The position numbers were made by a program, and so were the translations under genes. A stretch of DNA of 64,000 bases from Haloferax massiliensis. GTDB taxonomy: Archaea > Halobacteriota > Halobacteria > Halobacteriales > Haloferacaceae. This document shows, in pieces, positions 49,136 to 57,615 of this stretch; position 1 is the stretch's first letter, and each line of letters begins with the position of its first letter. The notes beneath the pieces were generated by a model that saw nothing but the letters and a program-made list of their open reading frames with translations, was not told the origin of the DNA and did not search any database. The stretch is from assembly GCF_001368915.1 (NCBI RefSeq), contig NZ_CSTE01000002.1, positions 30,558 to 94,557 of the forward strand. The letters are read 5' to 3'.

Positions 49136-50494
49136 TCAGGCCGCGGTCGGTCGCGCGACCGTCTCGCGGACGAACTTGCCGAGCAGGCCGAGCGTCGCCG
49201 CCGCCATGGCCGCGGCGAAGACGACGACGAAGACCGAAAGCGGGTCGCCGAGGTCCGAAAGCGCCCGCGAGCGGACGAAGTTCGCGGCGAGGACCGTCGT
49301 GACCGCGAACAGGACGACGCCGCCGAGGTTCGCCGGCGTCGAGTTCGGCTCCGCGACCGCGTCGCCGTTGAGTAAGACGAGCACGACGGCGATTGCGAAG
49401 GGCGTGCCGACGAGGCCGAACGCAAGCACCAACACGAGAAGCGGGAAAAAGGCCCCGCCGAGGAACGCGCCGACGCCGGAGAACAGCGCCACGCCGGCGA
49501 GGAGCGCGCGGTATCGGCCGTCCGAGAGGTCCGTTCCCCAGCCGAGTTTGTCGGCGACGAGGAACGGCGGGACGACGGTGTTGCCGCCGAGCGTGGAGAC
49601 GGCCGCGCCGAGGAGGCCGAGCAGGAACAGCCACTTCGCGTTCGCGCCCGCTATCGGGCCGAGCGCCTGCGCGGCCGCCACCGCCGAGAGGTCGCTCGCG
49701 GCCACCTCGGGGCTGTGGAGGACGCTCGCGGCGACGAGGAAGATGGCGAGGCTGTAGACGCCGAAGGCGACGAGCATGGACGCGCCCACGTCGAACGTCG
49801 CCAGCCCGTAGTCGCGGGTCGTCCAGCCGCGAGCGCGCATCGTGTACGAGTGCATCGTGATGAGCGTGATGTGGACCGCGCCGCCGAGGATGCCGGCCGC
49901 GACGAGCGCGCCGTCGACGCCGGCGGGGATTCGCGGGACGAGCCCGCCGGCCGCGGCCGCCGGGTCGATGGGAACCAAAACCAGCGACGCGAGGAACGCG
50001 GCGACGACGGCCGCGACGAGTCCCTTCGCGAGGAGTTCGACGAAGCGGTAGCCGCGCCCGGCGAGGCCGGCGGCGAGGACGACGGCCCACACGACGCCCC
50101 AGACGCGGGCGTCGACGCCGGTTATCGTCGCGCTCACGTTCGCGAGACCCTGCATGATGACCAACTGGGCCAGCCCCGCCGCCAGCACGCCGTCGGCGAC
50201 GAGCACCCACGCCCAGCCGTCGCCCAACTCGCGTTCCACGACGGAGACGATGCCGTCCTCCGTGAGCAGGCCGAGCCGCATCGAGAGGTACTGCGCCGAC
50301 GCCCCGAGCACCGCCGAGAGCAGCACGACCCACAGCATCGCGTAGCCGAACGTCGCCCCCGCCGTGAGCACGGTCGCCATCGTCGCCGGTCCCGCCGCGA
50401 CCGCGCCCGCGACCCACGACGGCCCCATCTCCGAGAGATATCCCCGCCAGTCGCCGCTCATCACCGCCGATACGTCGAGTCTCGGTTCGTTCAT
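49136..50494 (-). CDS. Nramp-family transporter with altered metal-site motifs
   Basis: Polytopic transporter of 452 residues, about 11 TM helices, Nramp/SLC11 fold. TM1 reads AAGPATMAT where Mn/Fe transporters have IDPGNWAT, so the metal-ligand Asp and Asn are Gly and Thr. TM6 reads GGAVHITLITMHS where MPHNLYLHS is expected, so the Met-Pro-His is replaced. The fold is kept but classical Mn2+/Fe2+ coordination is not, as in the Mg2+- or Al3+-transporting Nramp relatives. The substrate is unknown. A promoter-proximal inverted repeat (50527-50547) suggests regulation. Confidence 0.85.
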   Translation of the reverse strand: MNEPRLDVSAVMSGDWRGYLSEMGPSWVAGAVAAGPATMATVLTAGATFGYAMLWVVLLSAVLGASAQYLSMRLGLLTEDGIVSVVERELGDGWAWVLVADGVLAAGLAQLVIMQGLANVSATITGVDARVWGVVWAVVLAAGLAGRGYRFVELLAKGLVAAVVAAFLASLVLVPIDPAAAAGGLVPRIPAGVDGALVAAGILGGAVHITLITMHSYTMRARGWTTRDYGLATFDVGASMLVAFGVYSLAIFLVAASVLHSPEVAASDLSAVAAAQALGPIAGANAKWLFLLGLLGAAVSTLGGNTVVPPFLVADKLGWGTDLSDGRYRALLAGVALFSGVGAFLGGAFFPLLVLVLAFGLVGTPFAIAVVLVLLNGDAVAEPNSTPANLGGVVLFAVTTVLAANFVRSRALSDLGDPLSVFVVVFAAAMAAATLGLLGKFVRETVARPTAA

Positions 50495-50526
50495 GCCGTC
50501 GTGGTCTCGGCGGTCGTCACAAAAGT

Positions 50527-50547
50527 GTTGTTACTGAGTAATACAAC
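50527..50547 (-). promoter_or_regulatory. Imperfect inverted repeat upstream of the Nramp-like gene
   Basis: Arms GTTGT and ACAAC with inner TACT and AGTA, the right arm carrying two extra bases. It lies 33-53 bp before the ATG, just upstream of the likely TATA (minus-strand CTTTTGT, ~50520-50526). Position and AT-richness fit a metalloregulator or other dimeric operator. Confidence 0.38.
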
Positions 50548-50584
50548 CGGATAATATCTCGCGTCGCGGGAGTCGGCGCGCGAC

Positions 50585-50592
50585 CTTTTATC
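50585..50592 (+). promoter_or_regulatory. TATA element for the histidine kinase
   Basis: CTTTTATC centred 29 bp before the ATG at 50617. Confidence 0.5.
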
Positions 50593-50616
50593 TGACGGTC
50601 GTGAGTGTCCTAGGTA

Positions 50617-52509
50617 ATGCATGATGGTGGTGGAACGGTCCGGCTCCTCGTCGTCGCCGATTCGAGCGTCGCGGCGGCGATCGTCGAAGCCGCCCGTCGG
50701 CGAGTGGCGCGGGTCGACGTCGAGGAGGTTCGCACCGCCACCGCGGCGCTGGAACGACTCGGGGGCGCCGACGCCGGTTCGGACTCCGACTTCGACTGTG
50801 TCCTCGCGTCGACCGACGCGGGGGAGATGGACACGCTCGACTTCCTCGCCGCGGTTCGGAGACGCGCTCTCGACCTGCCGTTTTTCGTCGTCGCCGACGG
50901 GGAACGCGGGCTGACGGCGAGCGACGCCCTCGACGCCGGCGTCACCGACTACGTTCGAGTGCGGGACCGCGAGGGGTACGACGAGGTGGCCGCCCGGGTC
51001 GAGCGGGTGGTCGCACCGCCCGCTCCGGGGCGGGTCGCCCAGTCGCTCGTCTACGAGCGCGTCTTCGAACAGATGCTGGAGGGCGCGTGCCTGTACGACC
51101 GCGAAGGGCGATTCCTCCTCGCGAGCGACTACCTGGCCGACTTCTACGGGATGACGCCCGCCGAACTCGAAGGCGAGCGGAGCCTGCTCGTCGAGACGGT
51201 CCGCGAGGAACGCCCGGGCGACCCGTATCAGCGGCTCTTGGACGAGGAGGTCGACTCGCTCGAAGGCGAGACCGAACTCGTCACGCCGGACGGCGAGTCG
51301 CGGACGCTGAGCTACCGCTTCGCGCCGTTTCAGGTGGCCGGCGAAGTCGTCGGCGTCATCGGCGTATCGAGGGACATCACCGACCGACGAGAGCGAGAGC
51401 GGAAACTGAGGCGCGCCCGCGAGGAGTACCAAGAGCTCATCGACGGGATGAACGACACCGTCTGGGTCATCGATATCGACAGCCACATCCTCGCGGTGAA
51501 CGAGACCGCGGTGGAACTGCTCGGCTACTCGCGGGACGAACTCCTCTCGATGACGGTCCACGACATCGACGCGGGACTCAGCGACGACGAGGCATCGGCG
51601 CTCATCACGCAGATGCCGTCGGACGGCACGCAGGTGTTCGAGACGGTCCACCGGGCGAAAGACGGCCGGGAGATTCCCGTCGAAATCAGTTCGAGCCTCG
51701 TGACCTACCGCGAGAGGACGGTCGTCCTGAGCGTCGCCCGCGACATCACGACGCGGAAGCGCTACGAGGCGGAACTCCGCGAGCAGAACCGCCTCCTCGA
51801 AACACAACGCGACGAGCTATCGGTGCTGAATCAGGTCGTCCGTCACGACGTGCGCAACGACCTGCAGTTGGTGACCGCCTACGCGGAACTGCTCGGAGAG
51901 CGCGTCGCCGACGACGAGGCGCGGGAGTACGTCGAAATCGTCCGGAAGCGCGCCAATCACGCGGTCGAACTGACGGAGACGGCGCGGGACATGGCCGAGA
52001 TGATGCGCAGTCGGGGCGTCGAGACCGAACCGGTCCCGCTGGTCCCGGTGCTGCGAGGCGAACTCGCGTCGCTGCGAGAGATGGCACCCAACGCGAGCGT
52101 GACGGTCGACGCCGAGTTGCCGACGGTCGCGGTGCTCGCCGACGACATGCTCGGGTCCGTCTTCCGGAACCTCCTGACGAACGCCGTCCAGCACACCGAC
52201 GGGGACGAGCCGACTATCGAGGTCTCCGTCTCCGAGACCGAGGGGGGCGACCGCGTCGTCGTCCGAATCGCCGACGACGGGCGCGGCGTGCCCGACGAGC
52301 GGAAAGAGTCGATTTTCGCGAAGGACGAGAAGGGACTGGAGAGTCGGGGAACCGGCCTCGGGTTGTACCTCGTGCAGTCGCTCGTCGAGAAGTACGGCGG
52401 CGACGTGTGGGTCGAGGACAACGACCCCTGCGGTTCCGTCTTCGCGGTCGAACTCCGGACCGCCCCCGGTCAGGCCGACTCGGACCAGTCGTCGCCGACG
52501 CGGTCGTAG
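50617..52509 (+). CDS. PAS-domain histidine kinase with degenerate receiver domain
   Basis: Cytosolic sensor kinase of 630 residues. Residues 1-~130 form a receiver-like domain whose phospho-acceptor position is Ser (DCVLASTDAG where VLLD is normal) and which lacks the usual Lys, so it probably cannot be phosphorylated. Two PAS domains follow at ~150-260 and ~268-395, then HisKA with VVRHDVRNDLQLV near 410 (phospho-His) and HATPase_c with NLLTNAVQH, IADDGRGVP and GTGLGLYLV. There is no TM segment and no cognate regulator nearby. Its last 40 bp overlap the end of the opposite-strand tautomerase gene. Confidence 0.9.
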   Translation: MHDGGGTVRLLVVADSSVAAAIVEAARRRVARVDVEEVRTATAALERLGGADAGSDSDFDCVLASTDAGEMDTLDFLAAVRRRALDLPFFVVADGERGLTASDALDAGVTDYVRVRDREGYDEVAARVERVVAPPAPGRVAQSLVYERVFEQMLEGACLYDREGRFLLASDYLADFYGMTPAELEGERSLLVETVREERPGDPYQRLLDEEVDSLEGETELVTPDGESRTLSYRFAPFQVAGEVVGVIGVSRDITDRRERERKLRRAREEYQELIDGMNDTVWVIDIDSHILAVNETAVELLGYSRDELLSMTVHDIDAGLSDDEASALITQMPSDGTQVFETVHRAKDGREIPVEISSSLVTYRERTVVLSVARDITTRKRYEAELREQNRLLETQRDELSVLNQVVRHDVRNDLQLVTAYAELLGERVADDEAREYVEIVRKRANHAVELTETARDMAEMMRSRGVETEPVPLVPVLRGELASLREMAPNASVTVDAELPTVAVLADDMLGSVFRNLLTNAVQHTDGDEPTIEVSVSETEGGDRVVVRIADDGRGVPDERKESIFAKDEKGLESRGTGLGLYLVQSLVEKYGGDVWVEDNDPCGSVFAVELRTAPGQADSDQSSPTRS

Positions 52510-52841
52510 CCCATCATCTGGCTCCCCTCGTGTTCGGTGAAGACGACCTTCTGGTTCGACTCCGGCACGCCGAACCGCTCGGCGACGGCCTCGATGACCG
52601 CGAGAGCGAGGTCCCGTTTCCGGTCCGCCGACCGACCCGCCCGGATGTCGGCCTGCAACACGACGGTCTTGTCCCCGGTCGCCCGACCGAGATGAATCGC
52701 CTCGACCTCGCGGACGGTGACGGCGGCGTAGTCGGTGTCGGCGTCCATCCGCTCGGCGTACAGCTCGGCCATCTCGGTGGCGAACTGGTCCGCCTCGCGC
52801 GCCGTGACCTCGAAGTCGAGGTCGAACTGGAGATGCGGCAT
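52470..52841 (-). CDS. Tautomerase-superfamily (MIF/CHMI-like) protein
   Basis: 123-residue protein that begins Met-Pro (MPHLQFDLDFEVT), so removal of Met exposes the catalytic Pro1 of the tautomerase superfamily. The middle has a beta-alpha-beta pattern with VVLQADIRAGRSADRKRDLALAV, where the Arg pair matches the 5-carboxymethyl-2-hydroxymuconate isomerase/MIF group, and PESNQKVVFTEHEG. Cytosolic trimer by family; substrate unknown. The C-terminus overlaps the kinase gene by 40 bp. The next gene upstream on this strand is an aminotransferase, 16 bp away, so they probably share a message. Confidence 0.83.
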   Translation of the reverse strand: MPHLQFDLDFEVTAREADQFATEMAELYAERMDADTDYAAVTVREVEAIHLGRATGDKTVVLQADIRAGRSADRKRDLALAVIEAVAERFGVPESNQKVVFTEHEGSQMMGYDRVGDDWSESA

Positions 52842-52857
52842 CTGCGACGGGGCTTCC

Positions 52858-53970
52858 CTACAGGTCCGCCACGTCTTCGATGGCGTCGGTCAGCGCCTTG
52901 ATGGACTCGACGTCGTGTTCGCCCATGTGGCCGATGCGGAACGTCTTCTCGCCGAGCGCGGAGCCGTAGCCGTTCGAGAACGCCATGTCGTACTTCTCGT
53001 TGACCTCCTCGATGGTGGCGGCGACGTCGATGCCCTGCGTGTTCTCGATGCAGGCGACGGTCTGGGACTCGTAGCCCTCCTCGGGGAACATGTCGAAGTG
53101 CTCGTAGGCCCACTCGCGGGTGTACTCGGCCATCTCGCGGTGGCGCTGGTCGCGCCCCTCGTGGCCCTCTTCGAGCATGTACTTCATCTGCTTTCGGTAC
53201 GCGAGCATGATGGGAATCGCGGGCGTGGAGTGGGTCTGGCCCTTGCGGTCGTAGTAGTCGAGGGCGCGCTGGAAGCCGCCGTACCACGACGCCGAGTCCT
53301 TCGACAGTTCGCGCTCGTAGGCGTCCTCGCTGACGGTGCAGACGGCGAGCCCCGGCGGCATGGCGAACGCCTTCTGCGACGAGGCGAAGATGACGTCGAT
53401 GTTGTGCTCGTCGATGTCGACGTAGTCGCCGCCGAGGGCGGACACCGCGTCGACGACGAAGTAGGTGTCGGGGTACTCGGCGACCACGTCGCCGATCTCC
53501 TCGATGGGGTTGCGGACGCCGGTCGAACTCTCGTTCATCACCGTGGCGACCACGTCGTACTGCTTGTCGCTGGACTCCAGCGCCTCGCGGATGTCCTCGG
53601 GCTTGATGGCCTGGCCCCACTCGTACTCGATGCGGTCGACGTTCTTGCCGAGTCGCTCCGCGACGTTCGCGTGGCGCTCGCTGAAGCTCCCGCAGGTCGG
53701 CACGAGGATGTTCTCGTCGACGAGGTTGAGCGTCGAGGACTCCCAGATTTCGGTGCCCGACCCCGTGAGAATCATCACGTCGTTGTCCGTGCCGAGGAAC
53801 TCCTTCGTGTCCTCGACGATGGTGGTATAGAGGTCGGTCATGCGGTCCATGCGGTGGCCGAACATCGGCTGGCACATCTCCGCGATGACGTCCTCGCGCA
53901 CCTCGGTCGGACCGGGGATGTACAGCGTCTTGTCCTGATAGTCGTCCGTGTATTCGCGTTTTTCCGTCAC
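52858..53970 (-). CDS. Class V aminotransferase (alanine-glyoxylate / serine-pyruvate type)
   Basis: PLP enzyme of 370 residues, cytosolic. YIPGPTEVRED opens the fold, LTGSGTEIWESS is the phosphate-binding loop, VVDAVSALGG holds the cofactor Asp, and IFASSQKAFAMPPGL contains the Schiff-base Lys (SSQKA). The serine-pyruvate/alanine-glyoxylate branch is inferred; phosphoserine or isoserine variants are also possible. There is no ATG: GTG at 53970 (TEKREYTDDY) fits homologues best, and GTGs at 53979 and 53994 would add 3 or 8 residues. The downstream tautomerase is 16 bp away. Confidence 0.88.
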   Translation of the reverse strand: MTEKREYTDDYQDKTLYIPGPTEVREDVIAEMCQPMFGHRMDRMTDLYTTIVEDTKEFLGTDNDVMILTGSGTEIWESSTLNLVDENILVPTCGSFSERHANVAERLGKNVDRIEYEWGQAIKPEDIREALESSDKQYDVVATVMNESSTGVRNPIEEIGDVVAEYPDTYFVVDAVSALGGDYVDIDEHNIDVIFASSQKAFAMPPGLAVCTVSEDAYERELSKDSASWYGGFQRALDYYDRKGQTHSTPAIPIMLAYRKQMKYMLEEGHEGRDQRHREMAEYTREWAYEHFDMFPEEGYESQTVACIENTQGIDVAATIEEVNEKYDMAFSNGYGSALGEKTFRIGHMGEHDVESIKALTDAIEDVADL

Positions 53971-54121
53971 GTCATCCACCTGAATACGGACCACTGCGTC
54001 GCGGGCGATGATGGTACTTGTGATTGCGACACTCGTCGCAGTCGCTCAGGCGGTGTTAACACGGGACAAAACGGGGCGTCCACCGGGCGGGAACGGTTCC
54101 GGACCGGTTCGGGGTCGGGAG

Positions 54122-55111
54122 TCAGTCGTCGGCTTCGGCCGACTCGGCCCGCGGGACCGTCACGTCGGTCAGTCCGGCCTCTATCTGTTCGCGCCGACCT
54201 TCGAACTCGCCGGGGAGAACGAGGCGGCCGCCGAGGTCGTCGAGGGGTTCGTCGGCGGTGTAGCCCGGGTCGCTCGTGGCGAGTTCGAACAGCACGCCGC
54301 CGAACTCGCGGAAGTAGACCGACCGGAACCAGTGGCGGTTGATTTGGGCCGTCGGGCGCAGGCCCTTCGACTGGACGGCCTTGCGCATCGCCTGTTGGTC
54401 CTCGTCGGTCGGCGTCTGGAAGGCGACGTGGTGGACCGTGCCGAGGCCCTGTCGACCGCTCTCGATTGTCGGCAACACGTCCACGTACTTCCCGACGCTC
54501 CCGGTCGCGGCGAACCGCGTCCGCTCGTCGCCGGGGGTGTCGCCCTGCGCTTCCTCGGTGCCGACGCGCTCGAAGCCCATCGTTTCGAGGAGGTCTTCGG
54601 TGGGCTGGGGGTCGGCCAGCCAGAGCGTCACGGAGTGGAAGCCGCGAATCGCGACGTCTTCGGGGACGAACTCGGTCCACGGGACGGTCGGGTCGTCGTC
54701 GGGAACCTCGACTTCGACCAGTTCGACCGGGAGGCCGTCGGGGTCGCTGAAGGGGAGGACGGTCTCGCCGAACCGCTCGACTCGGTCGTCGTAGTCGACG
54801 CCGTACTCGTCGAATCGGTCCTCCCAGTAGTCGAGGCTCCCCTCGGGCACGCGGAACGCGGTGCGGGAGACCTGTCCGGTGCCGACCTTCCCCCGCGAGA
54901 GGTTCTCCCACGGGAAGAACGTCATGCTCGTGCCGGGCGTCCCCTCCGCGTCCGTGAAGAAGAAGTGGTACGTGCTGGGGTCGTCCTGATTGATGGAGCG
55001 CTTGGCGAGGCGGAGGCCGAGCGTCTCGACCCAGAAGTCGAGGTTCTGCTGGGGGTCGCCCGCGATGCAGGTGACGTGGTGGATGCCGGGTGTCGGCGTG
55101 GGTTCTGCCAT
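54122..55111 (-). CDS. VOC-family ring-cleaving dioxygenase (MhqO/LinE-like glyoxalase fold)
   Basis: 329-residue protein with tandem vicinal-oxygen-chelate domains. The first starts PGIHHVTCIAGDPQQNLDFWV, shown here to the metal His (residues ~9-15: GIHHV); the second contains IRGFHSVTLWLADPQ near 155 and TVHHVAFQT near 220, with the last metal ligand Glu in GGVLFELATSDPGY. The fold matches hydroquinone-cleaving MhqO/MhqA-type proteins. It needs Fe2+ or Mn2+ by family. The substrate is probably a hydroquinone or catechol, inferred. Divergence from any regulator is absent; the next gene upstream on this strand is an HTH regulator 100 bp away. Confidence 0.85.
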   Translation of the reverse strand: MAEPTPTPGIHHVTCIAGDPQQNLDFWVETLGLRLAKRSINQDDPSTYHFFFTDAEGTPGTSMTFFPWENLSRGKVGTGQVSRTAFRVPEGSLDYWEDRFDEYGVDYDDRVERFGETVLPFSDPDGLPVELVEVEVPDDDPTVPWTEFVPEDVAIRGFHSVTLWLADPQPTEDLLETMGFERVGTEEAQGDTPGDERTRFAATGSVGKYVDVLPTIESGRQGLGTVHHVAFQTPTDEDQQAMRKAVQSKGLRPTAQINRHWFRSVYFREFGGVLFELATSDPGYTADEPLDDLGGRLVLPGEFEGRREQIEAGLTDVTVPRAESAEADD

Positions 55112-55211
55112 GGGAAGCGCTACGGGCCGGAAGGACTTGAGTATCCGCTGACGCGAGTGTTACCGGGTCGCGGCGGCGTCAGCAGGTCGAGCGTCCGTCC
55201 CCCCTCGCCGG

Positions 55212-56108
55212 TCACGCCTCCGCATCCAGCGACACGGAGTCCGCCCTGACCGACGCGTAGACGCGCTCGGCCCACTGGCGGGCAATCGGCGCGTCGGTGT
55301 CGACGAACACCTCCATCAGCCCCGTCGTTTCGTCGTAGCCGCCGATGCCGACGCGGTCGTCGAAGATGGCGAGTCCGTACGGGAGTTCGCCGCGGGTCCG
55401 AAGCCGGAGGTGGCCGCACTCGATGGCCTCCCGTGCGCGCTCCGGATAGGTCTCGAACAGTTTCTCCGCGATTTCGGGGCGGTAGATAATCTCCGTCTCC
55501 GTCTCGTCGAAGACGTGCCGGTGGAACTCGCCGAAGACGAGCGGGGCCATGTGCGTGGTGTTGAACCCGCGGAACGTCTCCGACCCGCGGACGAGTTCGA
55601 CGAACCGCTCGACGGGGCGGTACGGGTCTTCCGACTCGGCGACGGTCACCGTCGCGTCCGCGAACGGTTCGACGACGAACTCGTCGTGGTCGTCGCAGAT
55701 GGCGTCGAGGAGCGGCGTCAACCGCCGGGCGGTTCGGACGTTCGCCTCGAATCGCAGGACTTCCTCGGCGACGACTTCTCCGAGGCCGGTCAACCGGAAC
55801 CGGCGGTCGGTTCGCTCGCCGAGTCCCCGCTCGTCCAGCCAGCGCGTGAAGCGGTGGCTCGTCGCCTTCGAGACCCCGAGTCGGTCCTCGATTCCCCGCC
55901 TGTCCAGCGGTTCGTCGAGGAGCGCCTCCAGTAGCGGACCGTGCCGGACGACGTCCACGAGGTCGTCCGTCTTGATGCGCTCACCCGCGGTCGACAACTG
56001 CCGTCCGAGACGTCGGCGGTTCCGCGCGTTTTCGAGAATCGCGTCCAGAACCGACGGCTCCGGCGGCGAACCGTCGCCACCGCCGGAACCGCCGTCGGAA
56101 CTGTGCAT
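55212..56108 (-). CDS. Winged-helix transcriptional regulator (FilR1-middle-domain family), second copy
   Basis: 298-residue haloarchaeal regulator of the same family as the gene at 31 kb. An acidic, Gly/Ser-rich N-terminus precedes a winged helix with GPLLEALLDEPLDRRGIEDRLGVSKATSHR (recognition helix SKATSHRFTRWL) near 60-95. The PF08350-like ligand domain to the C-terminus has FRGFNTTHMAPLVF and YGLAIFDDRVGIGGYDETTGL (in two pieces). The ATG at 56108 is preferred to the GTG three codons earlier. The dioxygenase downstream on the same strand may be under its control. Confidence 0.82.
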   Translation of the reverse strand: MHSSDGGSGGGDGSPPEPSVLDAILENARNRRRLGRQLSTAGERIKTDDLVDVVRHGPLLEALLDEPLDRRGIEDRLGVSKATSHRFTRWLDERGLGERTDRRFRLTGLGEVVAEEVLRFEANVRTARRLTPLLDAICDDHDEFVVEPFADATVTVAESEDPYRPVERFVELVRGSETFRGFNTTHMAPLVFGEFHRHVFDETETEIIYRPEIAEKLFETYPERAREAIECGHLRLRTRGELPYGLAIFDDRVGIGGYDETTGLMEVFVDTDAPIARQWAERVYASVRADSVSLDAEA

Positions 56109-56317
56109 GTGAATCACTGGCTAGTTGGTCGGCCCGAGTAGTAACTTCATCCCTCGGCGCTCAGTGGTCGGTGGCGCGCCCCTTCAGCAACGGGTTCCAC
56201 CTCGGTTGGGTTCCACCGGCTCACTGCAGCGTCTCGTTGGAATGGCGTGGTGGACCCCTCTTTGGTAGATTAGTGGACGCGGTGCAGACAAAACACATAC
56301 TTCGTGGCGGGGTCTCA

Positions 56318-56524
56318 ATGTCAAACGTGAAGACTGTCAGACAATTTAGTCTGGAAACTCCGTGGGTCTTCGTTCTCGTAACGGTGGTTCTGTGGGTTCT
56401 CCTCTACGTTCTCCTCGAATCGGTGCTCTTCGGCGGACAGTGGGTGAGTGCGGTGAGTCGGGGCGCGTTCGGCGGGTTCGTCTGTGGCCTGACAGTGTTG
56501 GCATGGAGACGTTATGAACCATAA
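56318..56524 (+). CDS. Small two-TM membrane protein, 68 aa
   Basis: 68 residues with helices ~17-38 (VFVLVTVVLWVLLYVLL) and ~45-62. A hydrophilic N-terminus MSNVKTVRQFSLE precedes them. The upstream open frame from 56171 is compositionally poor, so the ATG at 56318 is chosen. It ends exactly where the convergent frameshifted gene's region begins. Function unknown; part of a lower-GC patch of small membrane-protein genes. Confidence 0.55.
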   Translation: MSNVKTVRQFSLETPWVFVLVTVVLWVLLYVLLESVLFGGQWVSAVSRGAFGGFVCGLTVLAWRRYEP

Positions 56525-56586
56525 TCACGAGACACGGCTGTAACGCGGCTGCTGACAGGTGCGGCGTGATACGTATTGCGGTGAGA

Positions 56587-56941
56587 CTATCGACCGAGCA
56601 TACCGAGGCTTCCATAGAACACGAACAGTGCCCCGAGGACGACCCCTCCAACGAGCGTTCCGGCTGTCGACGAGACAACGAGCCCAAGCGTCGCTATCCC
56701 GCCACCGACGACTATCCAACACAGGCCAGTCCAGCGATGGCTGAGGCGCTCGAACCACGGCGAGATTCGGGGGGGCGAGAACCCGTACAAGACCGATGAG
56801 CGCGAGAGCGATTCCGGCGACAACGCCAGCAGTATCGATGGGGTCTGTCGTGAAGACGAGAACGCCGATAGCGAGCAGTGCGACCAGCACCGTACTCACG
56901 CCGGACCACACACCACCGAACTCGTCGTCACTGTCAGTCAT
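56587..56941 (-). pseudogene. Small membrane protein broken by a one-base frameshift in a 7-G run
   Basis: Two overlapping minus-strand frames make one sensible protein. The first (MTDSDDEFGGVWSGVS... to GLVRVLAP) has two TM helices; the second (RISPWFERLSHRWTGLCWIVV... to GSLGMLGR) has two more. The switch is at the homopolymer 56769-56775 (seven G on the plus strand): removing one base joins them into a ~116-residue four-TM protein ending TAG-free at 56587. It is a true mutation, a phase-variable tract or a sequencing error. Members of the family are unknown to me. Confidence 0.6.
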
Positions 56942-57142
56942 CGATAGCGGTCAGATGTCGGTTGCAACGCATCTGTGAACGAGTACTGGTCGGACGTCTA
57001 ATATATTTCGTCAGCGCCAGTGACCGACTCGCGCGTTGTATTCGGCAAACCGCCGCTCTCTGTTTCCACTGGGCGAGCCAAACGAACCGATTGAAAAAGC
57101 GTGCGTATTCGTCATCGATCTAGAGAGGTCGCGAATCCACAC

Positions 57143-57406
57143 TCAGAGTGACGTAGACACCTGAACTGAGAGAACTCCCACAGCGCCCAAGACTACGGCC
57201 CAGAATCCTAAATCGCCGATCTCGAAGTCGGATGGAGACCCGGTGGACATCTCGTATACTGATGCGAGTATCAGCCCCACTCCAGCGATGCTACCCAAGA
57301 TGATGGGTAGGCCCGCGCTCCCCTCGGTGAGAGCGAGGACTGGCCCGATTGCGAAGGCCGCACCATAGACCGCCAAGCACGCGTAAAATACGTAAAATCG
57401 CTCCAT
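57143..57406 (-). CDS. Small membrane protein, 87 aa, three TM segments
   Basis: 87 residues, hydrophobic helices at ~5-25, ~32-50 and ~65-83, with an acidic turn (SPSDFEIGD) before the last. The AT-rich upstream sequence has a TATA-like TATTACTA on the minus strand about 22 bp before the ATG. Function unknown. Together with its two neighbours it forms a patch of small membrane genes of lower GC. Confidence 0.6.
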   Translation of the reverse strand: MERFYVFYACLAVYGAAFAIGPVLALTEGSAGLPIILGSIAGVGLILASVYEMSTGSPSDFEIGDLGFWAVVLGAVGVLSVQVSTSL

Positions 57407-57615
57407 GGATAGTAGTAATACAGAGCTGACATAATCGTGGGGGTTGAGCCGACCGATACGCGCGCTGTGTTCAGCACGACTTCGACGCGGTGTCTGAAAC
57501 GAACACTCTCGATAGCGTCATCGGACCCACTTGTCTCACGGAGTGAAACGCGACTCACGCCGGAACACACCTCTCGGGAGTTGAGGCTAACGGCCGTGCG
57601 AACCAATGGCAACGC

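Noticed and set aside
52735-54342. 535-codon open frame antisense to the aminotransferase
   Set aside because: It is the complement of a well-supported PLP enzyme and lacks any motif of its own.
57407-57615. Possible degenerate gene or mobile-element fragment before the FAD oxidoreductase
   Set aside because: Short open frames here are Thr/Ser/Arg-rich without start signals or motifs. It is treated as an ordinary spacer.
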